Below are positions 1-7,006 of a DNA stretch of 9,711 bases, one piece after another (the first letter of the stretch is position 1; each line of letters begins with the position of its first letter). A program made the translations under genes and the position numbers. Under the pieces are notes generated by a model. The model saw nothing but the letters and a program-made list of their open reading frames with translations, was not told the DNA's origin and did no database searches. The DNA comes from Deltaproteobacteria bacterium (GTDB taxonomy: Bacteria > Myxococcota_A > Polyangia > Haliangiales > Haliangiaceae). The DNA lies in the NCBI GenBank assembly GCA_013813945.1, contig JACCQV010000395.1, forward strand, positions 1 to 9,711, written 5' to 3'.

Positions 1-1230
1 GATGTCGATTGCGATACCGGCGAGCTGAACACGTCGATCAACCGCGCGGAGGGACTCGGCGGAACGACGAACTACTGGCACAACGCGCTGATCGAGCTCG
101 ACGACAAGGATCTCCGGAAGGCAGGGATCGAGCCGGGCGGCTTCGCTTCGTACTATCAGAGGGCCTGGGAGTTCTTTCTGTCCAAGGGAGAGCTCGAGGG
201 CTGCAACCGTGCGCGCGACGCGAACGCGGAGAGTCTGAAGGGCGGCCAATCGACGATCGCGCACATGGTGCTGCCCCAGACCCGCCACAACGTGTGGAAC
301 CTCGCAAACCAGCGCAATCCCGGTGACACGATCGATGTCGTCTACGGACAGGCGAAGCGGATCGTCGATGGTGGCGTCGAGCTACAGGGAGGCAAGCGCC
401 TCGAGGCCGACCACGTCATCGCCTGTGGCGGCGGACTCGGCACACCGGTGCTGCTGGCAGCCTCGCTCGGTCAGGAGAACGGATTTGTCCCCGGCTACCA
501 CGATCACCCGATGGCGTACGTCGCGAAAGTGAAGCTGCGGGACGGCAGCCGGCTGAAGAAGGTGTCGAGCACGGCCACGCTGTCGGCCGACGTCCGCGCC
601 GGGTTGATCTACGACACGGACGATCTGAAGACGGTGGTGTATCTGCGCCCCGCAGTCGACATGCGGCTCGGCTCGATCATGGGGCCCGCTCGATACATCC
701 TCTCGGACCTCCGCAACGACCCATTCTCGCCGAAGAAGATCATGATGCTGCTCGGCAACCTCGAGGCGGTGCGCGAGGCGATCCTGTTCAAGACCCGGCT
801 CGGGTTCCGCGGGAACTACTACTCGGTGCTGATCCTCGGCGAGCAGACGCCACTCGCGCGTCGCGGCCTCCAGATGGCGAAGGGAAAGCGGCCGGCGCTC
901 AACTGGCACGTCACGCCCGAGGAGCTGCGCTCGTACGAGGCGAGCGTCGACAAGTTCTACGCCGAGTTCGCCGACGACATCATCGAGCGCAGCGTGGTGC
1001 CGACGGCGAGCTGGGAGTTCCGCAACGCGGCGCACCACTCCGGGACCGCGACCTCGTTCGTGCCGGCCCCCGCCACTCCTGGGAATACGAGCAAGGAGTT
1101 CTTCGGCGTGACCGGGCTGCCGAACGCCTACGTGTGCGATGGGTCGCTGCTGCGCGCTGCGGGAATCGCGAACAGCGGGCTCACCCTCGTGGCGCTCACC
1201 TACCGTCTCGCGGAGATCCTGCGCCAGTGA
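1..1230 (+). CDS. GMC-family FAD-dependent oxidoreductase, C-terminal part (5' end outside window)
   Basis: The frame is open from base 1 and ends at TGA 1228-1230, giving 409 visible residues. The N-terminal Rossmann GxGxxG segment lies upstream of the window. Seen here: GLGGTTNYWHNALI near residues 18-31, which fits the GMC flavin-attachment region; CGGGLGTPVLLAAS near 142-155, which fits the second GMC signature (a Gly-rich loop followed by SP/TP-x-LL); and a C-terminal GMC domain with HHSGT at 345-349. The first His of that motif is the likely catalytic base (H-x-x-G-T pattern). CDGSLLRAAGIANSGLTL follows near 379-396, and its Asn sits where the family has its second catalytic His/Asn. 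GMC enzymes oxidise alcohol groups of sugars, sterols, choline or aliphatic alcohols using FAD. The substrate cannot be read from this sequence. The end overlaps the convergent dehydrogenase gene by 35 bases. Family assignment is firm; specificity is unknown. Confidence 0.9.
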   Translation, partial: DVDCDTGELNTSINRAEGLGGTTNYWHNALIELDDKDLRKAGIEPGGFASYYQRAWEFFLSKGELEGCNRARDANAESLKGGQSTIAHMVLPQTRHNVWNLANQRNPGDTIDVVYGQAKRIVDGGVELQGGKRLEADHVIACGGGLGTPVLLAASLGQENGFVPGYHDHPMAYVAKVKLRDGSRLKKVSSTATLSADVRAGLIYDTDDLKTVVYLRPAVDMRLGSIMGPARYILSDLRNDPFSPKKIMMLLGNLEAVREAILFKTRLGFRGNYYSVLILGEQTPLARRGLQMAKGKRPALNWHVTPEELRSYEASVDKFYAEFADDIIERSVVPTASWEFRNAAHHSGTATSFVPAPATPGNTSKEFFGVTGLPNAYVCDGSLLRAAGIANSGLTLVALTYRLAEILRQ

Positions 1231-2776
1231 TCGCGCGCGCGACACGGATCCCGTCGAGCGCGGCCGAGACGATGCCGCCCGCGTATCCTGCACCTTCCGC
1301 GCACGGGTAGAGACCTGCGAGATCCGGCGACTCGAGGCGCTCGGGATCGCGGGGAACCCGGACCGGAGACGACGTGCGGGACTCGACGCCGACGAGGACC
1401 GCATCCTGGGTCAGGTAGCCGCGCATCTGCCGATCGAAGTGACCGAGTGCTTCGCGCAAGCGTGACGCGATCGGGATGCCGATCGAGTCGAGCACCGCGC
1501 CGATGTCGCCCGCCATCAGGCCCGGCTCGTAACTCGACGACGGAACGGTGCTCGACGGTTTGCCGCGCACGAAGTCTGTCGCGCGAGTGGCGGGTGCCCG
1601 CAGCCCGCCGCCGCCCGCGAGCGCGGCCGCTTGCTCGAGACGACGCTGCAGCTCGACCCCACCGAACGGACGCGACAGGCCGAGCCGATCGAGATCGGCG
1701 AGCTCGATCGAGACGACGAGGCCCGAGTTCGCGTACGGCGAGTCGCGCCGCGACAGGCTCATGCCGTTGACGACGACGCCGTCGGGCTCGGTCGCCGCGG
1801 GCACGATCCAGCCGCCCGGGCACATGCAGAACGAGAACGCGCCGCGCTTGTCGCTGGGCGTGAAGGCGAGCTTGTACGACGCGGCGGGAAGCTTCGCGTG
1901 ACCCGCGGCGCGGCCGTACTGGATCGAATCGATCAGCGGCTGCGGATGTTCGATCCGCACGCCCATCGCGAACGGCTTGGCCTCGAGGCGAGCTCCTGCA
2001 CGGGCGAGGAGCTCGTGGACATCGCGTGCCGAGTGGCCGGTCGCGACCACCACGGCGCGCCCGGTGACCTCGCCGCCGTCGGCGAGCTCGACGCCGATCG
2101 CACGCCCCTCGCGGACGATGAGGCCGGTGACGCGCGCGTTGAACCGGACCTCGCTGCCGACGGATTCGAGGCGCTCGCGCAGCGCGGTGATCACCTTGGG
2201 CAGCTTGTTCGAGCCGATGTGTGGCCGTGCATCGACGAGGATGTCCTCGGGTGCGCCGTGCACGGCGAGCACCTCGATCACGTCACGTACATCGCCACGC
2301 TTGTGCGAGCGCGTGTACAGCTTGCCGTCGGAGTAGGTCCCTGCCCCGCCCTCGCCGAAACAGTAGTTGCTGTCGGTGTCGACCACGCCGTGCTGCGTGA
2401 GGCCTTTGAGGTCGCGGCGCCGTGCCTGCACCGGCTTGCCGCGATCGACGATCACCGACTTCACTCCGGCGCGTGCGAGCTCGTACGCACAGAACAGTCC
2501 GGCCGGGCCGCCACCGACGATCACCACGGGCGGTCCCGAGACCTCGCGGAGCGGTGCCCCGCCGATCGGGGCGCCCGGCGTGACCGCTCCGACGATCAGG
2601 TGAAACCTGACTCGACCACGGCGGGCGTCGATCGAGCGCTTGCGCAGCTCCAGCGGGGGCAGCGTCTCGGCGGCAACCTCGAGCTGCGCCGCGAGCTTGC
2701 GGGTCAGGGCGCGTGGATCGTCCGGCTCGTCGAGGCCGAGCTCGACGGTGTAGTCCTGATCCGGCTCCAAGCGCAT
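1196..2776 (-). CDS. FAD-dependent dehydrogenase, COG2509-like
   Basis: A 526-residue protein. The N-terminal 80 residues form the small leading domain usual for this family (KRSIDARRGRVRFHL near 47-60). A Rossmann FAD-binding motif follows, VVIVGGGPAGLFCAYEL at 84-100, then GEGGAGTYSDGKLYTR at 141-156 and ATGHSARDV at 245-253. The C-terminal flavin-closing segment LYPCAEGAGYAGGIVSAALD completes the fold. These are hallmarks of the uncharacterised FAD-dependent dehydrogenases grouped as COG2509. The substrate is unknown; a soluble cytoplasmic redox role is inferred from the fold and the absence of a signal peptide. I chose ATG at 2776-2774 because family similarity begins there. The frame runs on to an ATG at 2995, but the extra 73 residues are Ser/Arg/Trp-rich and look like an out-of-frame reading of the small gene upstream. 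No clear Shine-Dalgarno precedes the start, and coupling to the upstream reading frame is possible. The 3' end overlaps the convergent GMC gene by 35 bases. Confidence 0.9.
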   Translation of the reverse strand: MRLEPDQDYTVELGLDEPDDPRALTRKLAAQLEVAAETLPPLELRKRSIDARRGRVRFHLIVGAVTPGAPIGGAPLREVSGPPVVIVGGGPAGLFCAYELARAGVKSVIVDRGKPVQARRRDLKGLTQHGVVDTDSNYCFGEGGAGTYSDGKLYTRSHKRGDVRDVIEVLAVHGAPEDILVDARPHIGSNKLPKVITALRERLESVGSEVRFNARVTGLIVREGRAIGVELADGGEVTGRAVVVATGHSARDVHELLARAGARLEAKPFAMGVRIEHPQPLIDSIQYGRAAGHAKLPAASYKLAFTPSDKRGAFSFCMCPGGWIVPAATEPDGVVVNGMSLSRRDSPYANSGLVVSIELADLDRLGLSRPFGGVELQRRLEQAAALAGGGGLRAPATRATDFVRGKPSSTVPSSSYEPGLMAGDIGAVLDSIGIPIASRLREALGHFDRQMRGYLTQDAVLVGVESRTSSPVRVPRDPERLESPDLAGLYPCAEGAGYAGGIVSAALDGIRVARAITGAGSPRDGR

Positions 2777-2795
2777 CACACAGCATCGTAGCCCA

Positions 2796-2978
2796 TCACG
2801 ACACGGGCGGTGGGCGCGGTGGGAGGAGCCGCGCAAGCTTGCGCTCGAACCGGGCGCGTCGCCGGCGATCCCACCACCGCATGACGGCACCGAAACCCAG
2901 TGCGTCCGCGACGGCGTTGAGGACGAGGAAGCAAATGACCGACGCCATCGGGGTGGCCAGAGTGCCGAGGATCGCCAC
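2796..2978 (-). CDS. small single-pass membrane protein, hypothetical
   Basis: A 60-residue frame starting with GTG. Residues 3-31 are hydrophobic (TPMASVICFLVLNAVADALG near 9-28) and would make one transmembrane helix. They are followed by a strongly basic stretch (WWDRRRRARFERKLARLL at 35-52) and a Pro-rich end. Hydrophobic helix, then basic cytoplasmic tail, is a sensible small membrane protein with N-out topology. The two other frames across this stretch give Ser/Arg/Pro-rich text, which supports this frame. An in-frame TGA lies 9 bases (three codons) upstream of the GTG, so no longer start exists; the alternative is the ATG ten codons in. No good Shine-Dalgarno is seen. It lies 19 bases upstream of the FAD-dehydrogenase gene and is probably cotranscribed with it. 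No family is recognised, and a chance ORF in GC-rich DNA cannot be excluded. Confidence 0.5.
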   Translation of the reverse strand: MAILGTLATPMASVICFLVLNAVADALGFGAVMRWWDRRRRARFERKLARLLPPRPPPVS

Positions 2979-2998
2979 CCACCCACGTCAGTCATTCC

Positions 2999-3026
2999 TC
3001 GACAGGATGCCAGATCCGATTACTGT
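2999..3026 (+). promoter_or_regulatory. possible promoter of the lipoprotein gene
   Basis: TCGACA at 2999-3004 matches the -35 consensus at five of six positions. TACTGT at 3021-3026 fits the TAnnnT pattern of a -10 box, with a 16-base spacer. Transcription would begin about at the GTG start codon at 3033, giving a leaderless or nearly leaderless message. It lies in the 54-base divergent gap between the small membrane protein gene and the lipoprotein gene. The -10 box is weak, so this is tentative. Confidence 0.3.
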
Positions 3027-3032
3027 GGAGCT

Positions 3033-3692
3033 GTGAGACCCATCGTGACGACGTCCGCACTCGGCCTGATCCTCGCGTTGTGCATCGGCTGCACGAAGGC
3101 GACCTCTGCCGGGGAGGATGGAACCGGCGTCGCGCCACCGCCACCACCGCCGGGCGATGTGAGCGTCGAGCTCTCCGGCGTCACGCTCGGTGAGGATTGC
3201 GGAGCGGGATGGGCGCCTCCACCGCCGGCGCCCCCCGCGAGGAGGGCTGCGCCGTCGACGCCCGCCGCGATGGCGCCCGCCGATTGCGCGGAGCCAGGTT
3301 GCGGCAACCACTACCGCGCGTGTCAGCAGACCTCGATCCAGCTCGCGCTGCATGCGACGGGCACGAGCGGGCCAACGCCGGTGCGCATCAGGAAGGTCGA
3401 GCTCCTCGATGCGAAGGGCGCATCGCTCGGAGAGCTGACGCCGAAGAGCCCGTCGCGGTGGTCCGATGCCGGTGCGTATCAAGCCTGGGACCAGACACTC
3501 GCCCCGGGCGAGCGCGCCGCGGTCAGCTACGTGCTCAGCACGCCGGGCTGGAACACGATGGAAGGCGGGATGTACGCCCAGACGGGCAAGACGTTCCAGG
3601 TCCGCGTCACGGTCCTGGTCGGCGCCAAGGACCGCGTGGTCGAGAAGAAGGCGATCCAGCCCGCGATCGCACCGCCGCCGGTCCCGACCTGA
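3033..3692 (+). CDS. putative lipoprotein with Cys cluster and beta-sandwich-like C-terminal domain
   Basis: A 219-residue exported protein. Residues 1-19 are a signal peptide with a hydrophobic core, ending LALCIGC with the probable lipidated Cys at position 20. The lipobox is slightly unusual, with Cys at -3 and Leu at -4. A six-Pro run (35-40) and a second Pro/Ala-rich stretch (62-82) act as linkers. Four further Cys (56, 85, 90, 97) could form two disulfides. Residues 100-212 alternate hydrophobic and polar residues with Gly/Pro turns (VRIRKVELLDAKG, FQVRVTVLVG), as in an Ig-like or related beta sandwich. The likely location is the periplasmic face of a membrane. The start is GTG with GGAG only two bases before it, too close for a good Shine-Dalgarno; an internal GTG at 3045 would still leave a signal peptide. 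The gene is followed after 73 bases by another exported-protein gene. No named family is recognised. Confidence 0.8.
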   Translation: MRPIVTTSALGLILALCIGCTKATSAGEDGTGVAPPPPPPGDVSVELSGVTLGEDCGAGWAPPPPAPPARRAAPSTPAAMAPADCAEPGCGNHYRACQQTSIQLALHATGTSGPTPVRIRKVELLDAKGASLGELTPKSPSRWSDAGAYQAWDQTLAPGERAAVSYVLSTPGWNTMEGGMYAQTGKTFQVRVTVLVGAKDRVVEKKAIQPAIAPPPVPT

Positions 3693-3765
3693 GCCACCCT
3701 GGCCGACGAGCGCGGTCCGAGCATGGTCGGTAGATCGTTCGCGCGCCTGATACGTATCTCCAGGG

Positions 3766-4389
3766 GTGCGACGTGCCCTGCTCCTCCTGGTCTGCCTCGC
3801 CGGGGCAGCTGACGCTCGTCCGCCGGTCCAGCTCGCCGAGGATCCGGAGTCAGCTCACCGCCCGGCACTCGAGTGGTCGACCTGGTTCCGGCTCGGGTTC
3901 GGGATGCGGCCGGCGGACCCGGATGCGGCTGCGCGGACGACGACGCCGCCACCACCGGCGGGTCAGGTCACGACCTGGGAGGCGGCACTCGGGATCGATC
4001 TGACCGGCGCCCTCTCCGGCTCGGGGAACATCCGGATCGGTCCGTGGCTCGAGGTGCGCGGCCTCAGCGTCGTCGGAGGCGGCGAGCTCGTCATCCAGCG
4101 AGTGCCGAAGACGATCGACATGTTTCTCTACGAAGGTCAGGGTGTCCTCGTGATGCGGGCCGGCGGCAATCACGAGCGGGCGACGGGTCAGCTCGCGTAC
4201 GGCTACCTCGCGCCGTGGAATCTGTTCCGGCCTGACCGCGGAGCAGCTCGCTACATGATCGGCGTACGGTTCGTCGCCACGTACACGCGTGCGATCGAAG
4301 ACCCGCGGGACTGGTCGGCCACCATCGGCCTCGAGACCGAGCCGGTGGGCGCCTTGCGGTTCCTGCTCGGCATCCGGTCCTGGTACTAG
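3766..4389 (+). CDS. putative outer-membrane beta-barrel-like exported protein
   Basis: A 207-residue protein with a clear Sec signal peptide (MRRALLLLVCLAGAADA, cleavage after residue 17 at an A-D-A site). The mature part, about 190 residues, is a series of amphipathic beta-like stretches with Gly and aromatic residues (STWFRLGFGM, TTWEAALGIDL, GNIRIGPWLEVRGL, YMIGVRFVATYTRA, LRFLLGIRSWY). It ends in Trp-Tyr, as outer-membrane barrel proteins commonly end in an aromatic residue. A short Pro-rich insert (PPPPAGQ) follows the first strand. An eight- to ten-strand barrel or a periplasmic beta protein is the best guess; no family is recognised. The GTG start is preceded directly by CAGG and nine bases earlier by TACGTA (3751-3756), again suggesting a very short leader. 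It lies 73 bases after the lipoprotein gene, on the same strand, and only 4 bases from the end of the convergent HEAT-protein gene. Confidence 0.75.
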   Translation: MRRALLLLVCLAGAADARPPVQLAEDPESAHRPALEWSTWFRLGFGMRPADPDAAARTTTPPPPAGQVTTWEAALGIDLTGALSGSGNIRIGPWLEVRGLSVVGGGELVIQRVPKTIDMFLYEGQGVLVMRAGGNHERATGQLAYGYLAPWNLFRPDRGAARYMIGVRFVATYTRAIEDPRDWSATIGLETEPVGALRFLLGIRSWY

Positions 4390-4393
4390 CCGG

Positions 4394-7006
4394 TCAGTTC
4401 ACGTCATCATCGTCGTCGTCGTCGTCGTCGTCGTCGAGGCCGTCGTCATCGTCGTCATCGGACGCGAGAAGGTGGGGCGCCCCGGCGCGCTTCCGCTCGA
4501 TCTCGAATGCGGGCGAGCCTTGCAGGCGGGACAGCCACTGCTTCGCCGTCTTCTCCTGCCAGCCCCACTGCTCGGCGAGAACGTGGAACATTCCGCCGAT
4601 CAGTCGGTCGTCGAAGGGCGGATCCTGCATGACCTCCCACTTCACGTGGTGGTTCGAGTGTCGCAGCATCCGATCGAACAGTGCGATCACGTCGGGATCG
4701 AGCGAACCGGACCGAAGTGCGCGAACCGCCGCCTCGAGTACCCGCGATTCGGGATCGAGCAGGTTCGCCCCGCCCTGTCGCGCATTGCCGATCACGTCGT
4801 GGGCTGCCTGCAGGACCGCCCCTCGCGCGGATGGGAGCGAACGGCGACCCGCCTCGGCGATGAGAGCGGCCCGGCCGACCACGTGAGGTTCGTTGATCAA
4901 GCGCACGAGCTCGGTGGCATCGAGAGTCTTCGCCGTGCGGCGATCGAACACGGGCGCGAGGGCGAGCGGCTTGCCGAGCCGCGCGAGTAACGCGTGCGCC
5001 TGCTCGCGAATCTCGGACTCCGAGAATCGCGTCAACCAGACGAGGTCCGCCGGATCGATCAGCTGCGGTAGCTCGAAGCCCATCCGCAGAGCGATATGCA
5101 CGTTCCGGAGCGTGTGTTCGTGGCTGTAGTCGAGCGAGGTCAAGGTCTGATGAAGAAGCGGCCGCAGCGCGTCGGCAGTTGCCGGGTCGACCTCGCCACC
5201 GCGCGCGAGCACCAGCGCGACCTGGCGCGCGAGCATCGGGGTCAGATCATCGCGTGCAGTCTTCGAGTCCTCGAGACGCCGGCGCGCTACCTCGCGACGA
5301 GCCGGTGCCAGGACGCGCGCAAGCCTGCCGTACGCAAAGTGCAAACGACTGTTCGCGTCGCCCTCGTTGCGACGCTGCAGCGGAGACAGCAAAGCGGTGA
5401 GCACCGCGTCGTCGACGTCGCGTGGCTCCGGTGCGGCGGCCAGGCAGGTCGCAAGCGCGTCCGCGGCGGCAGGCCGGGCCTCATCGTTGTGATCACCGGA
5501 CGCGGTGATCAGCTTCGTCAGCGCGGGGATCGCGGCCGGATCGCCGATCGCGCCGAGTGCGGTCGCCGCCCTGGTCAGCAGATCCTCACGGCCGATCGAC
5601 TCCGTGTAGGACTTGATCGAATTGTCATCGATCATGCGGCAGAGCGCGGCCACGCTACCGCGTTCGCGCAGCGCGCCGAGAACATCGACGACCGCACAGC
5701 GTCGATGTGCATACTTCTCCTGGATCCGGAGCAATGGCCGCAGGATCGATGCCACGCGGGTGTCGAGCACACCGGCGGTCGCCCTCGCAGCGAGCAGCTC
5801 GCCGGCATAGCGCGCGATATGACGATCGCACTCCTCGTCAGTCCCGGGATCGTCGATCTCTCGATCGGCGGTCGCGAAACTATCGTCGTCATCGTCATCG
5901 CCGTCGTCGAACGTCGCATCAACGACGTCACCAGGATCCGGGCCCTCGGCTGCGAGTGCCTCCGAGGTGGTCACGAGATCGATCGCGAGCTCGCGGAGCA
6001 TCTGCGCGACTTCCCCGTTGCTCCAGTCACTCTGACCGGCGATCCACCCATCGATCGCTGCGTCACCGCCCTCGGCGTGAACCGCGACCAGCGGATTCCC
6101 GCCGAGCACGAACGGCTCCTCGGTCTCCCCCATCAGGCCGCCATACTTCTGGGTCATGGTCGCGCCCGCGAACCGGGCGTGGACGACGGGGATGACCTCG
6201 TCGAGCTTGCTGAGAACCCACAGCAGGTGATGCACCTGCTGCTCCGTCGAGCTGGGCACCGCAAACCGATCGACCCAGAGATGCGCCGCGTGGTTCGTCC
6301 GGTCGATCGTGACGGCTGCGTTGCGATAGCGCCCGCCGTACGGCGCGAGCCACAGCGCATGGAGGCCGAACAGCACCGAGCCCTCCCCCGGGACCGCGGG
6401 ACCTGCGAGCTTGAACGCGATCCCGAAGTCCTCCCAGTCGAGCTCGTCGAGGATCGCCGGATAGCCGTCGACCGGGAAGCGCACCGAGCTGACCATCGGA
6501 GGGGCGCCGTGCGACCACAACGGAGGCTCGTCGCTGATCACGCCATGGGGCCCGGTCGGCGAGTCGGCATCGTCATCGTCATCGTCATCCTGGAGATCTT
6601 CCGGGTCTGCGAGGACGATCGGCTGCGTGCGCATCGAATCGTCCGCGTACTCATCGCCGGCAGCGTCCTCGTCATCATCTTCGTCTGTATTCGGTAGACT
6701 GGTTCCGGTCTGAAAGAACCACGTCTCCTCGACGCCCTTGCTCGCCGACTCCTCGATCAGACGGCGCTGCATCTCGACCGCCTCGCCAGGCTCCGGCGGC
6801 ACCCAGGGCACTCCGACGATGCGCATCGGCTCGTCGAGCTCGTCGTCGGGCAGATCCGCGATGAAGGCGTCTGCATCGGGGATGATCGCGGCGAAGTGGT
6901 GGATCAGGTCGATGAGCTCCGACCGACCGGCTGCACGCTGCAGACGGAAGACAACGAACGCGAATGCGGTCTCGCCCTGTCGCGCCTCGAGGCCGTGCAC
7001 CCGCAT
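4394..7006 (-). CDS. large HEAT-repeat-like protein with poly-Asp linkers and acidic tail
   Basis: An 870-residue protein with no signal peptide or membrane segment, so probably cytoplasmic. Architecture: residues 1-105 are a small unrecognised alpha/beta domain; 108-148 an acidic linker with seven Asp; 160-345 a second unrecognised domain rich in Trp/Phe/Gly; 367-375 another Asp run; and about 395-840 an alpha-solenoid. The clearest HEAT/PBS-lyase-type unit is near 475-522 (RAATALGAIGDPAAIPALTK), with further helical pairs at 590-680 and 715-785. The tail from 850 is six Asp, Gly-Leu, eleven Asp, Val-Asn. The start is well supported: AGGAGG seven bases upstream, and a one-base overlap (TGATG) with the stop of the SUFU gene, so translation is probably coupled. 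HEAT solenoids bind proteins or nucleic acids, and the acidic segments could mimic nucleic acid or contact basic surfaces (inference). A partner or accessory of the SUFU protein is the likeliest role. The exact function is not known. Confidence 0.88.
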   Translation of the reverse strand: MRVHGLEARQGETAFAFVVFRLQRAAGRSELIDLIHHFAAIIPDADAFIADLPDDELDEPMRIVGVPWVPPEPGEAVEMQRRLIEESASKGVEETWFFQTGTSLPNTDEDDDEDAAGDEYADDSMRTQPIVLADPEDLQDDDDDDDADSPTGPHGVISDEPPLWSHGAPPMVSSVRFPVDGYPAILDELDWEDFGIAFKLAGPAVPGEGSVLFGLHALWLAPYGGRYRNAAVTIDRTNHAAHLWVDRFAVPSSTEQQVHHLLWVLSKLDEVIPVVHARFAGATMTQKYGGLMGETEEPFVLGGNPLVAVHAEGGDAAIDGWIAGQSDWSNGEVAQMLRELAIDLVTTSEALAAEGPDPGDVVDATFDDGDDDDDDSFATADREIDDPGTDEECDRHIARYAGELLAARATAGVLDTRVASILRPLLRIQEKYAHRRCAVVDVLGALRERGSVAALCRMIDDNSIKSYTESIGREDLLTRAATALGAIGDPAAIPALTKLITASGDHNDEARPAAADALATCLAAAPEPRDVDDAVLTALLSPLQRRNEGDANSRLHFAYGRLARVLAPARREVARRRLEDSKTARDDLTPMLARQVALVLARGGEVDPATADALRPLLHQTLTSLDYSHEHTLRNVHIALRMGFELPQLIDPADLVWLTRFSESEIREQAHALLARLGKPLALAPVFDRRTAKTLDATELVRLINEPHVVGRAALIAEAGRRSLPSARGAVLQAAHDVIGNARQGGANLLDPESRVLEAAVRALRSGSLDPDVIALFDRMLRHSNHHVKWEVMQDPPFDDRLIGGMFHVLAEQWGWQEKTAKQWLSRLQGSPAFEIERKRAGAPHLLASDDDDDDGLDDDDDDDDDDDVN
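4403..4459 (-). repeat. Asp-codon triplet repeat at the 3' end of the HEAT-protein gene
   Basis: Eleven Asp codons (4403-4435), then Leu-Gly, then six Asp codons (4442-4459). Eight successive GAC units (4412-4435) form a pure 24-base triplet run, the longest in the window and the likeliest to vary in length by slippage. It codes the acidic C-terminal tail, two codons from the stop. Confidence 0.95.
5882..5908 (-). repeat. Asp-codon run before the HEAT-like solenoid
   Basis: Six Asp codons, one Gly codon and two Asp codons, mixed GAC/GAT, at residues 367-375. The run marks the junction between the second unrecognised domain and the helical solenoid. Confidence 0.9.
6569..6589 (-). repeat. Seven-Asp codon run (alternating GAT/GAC)
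   Basis: Seven Asp codons strictly alternate GAT and GAC, forming a six-base repeat. The run lies in the acidic linker of the HEAT protein between its first and second unrecognised domains. A second acidic patch of mixed Asp/Glu codons lies just upstream in the gene at 6665-6685. Confidence 0.9.

Noticed and set aside
382..1404. 340-codon open frame on the - strand
   Set aside because: It is antisense to the GMC oxidoreductase, is Arg/Ser/His-rich, and shows no recognisable motif.
1631..2791. 386-codon open frame on the + strand
   Set aside because: It is antisense to the COG2509-like dehydrogenase, which has full family motifs on the other strand.
2777..2995. 73-residue N-terminal extension of the FAD-dehydrogenase from ATG 2995
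   Set aside because: The extension is Ser/Arg/Trp/Pro-rich and overlaps a better small membrane protein frame; family similarity begins at the ATG at 2776.
3703..3730. Inverted repeat CCGAC/GTCGG after the lipoprotein gene
   Set aside because: The five-base stem has an 18-base loop and no T-tract, too weak to call a terminator.
5972..6559. Second, degenerate SUFU domain in the HEAT protein
   Set aside because: DFGIAFKLAG vaguely recalls the SUFU FGFELTFRL strand, but the HWH, YVF and QIVG blocks are absent, so the resemblance is too thin.
5096..6697. 533-codon open frame on the + strand
   Set aside because: It lies fully antisense to the HEAT-protein gene. Its text is Arg/His/Val-rich with no domain, and long antisense frames are expected in GC-rich coding DNA.
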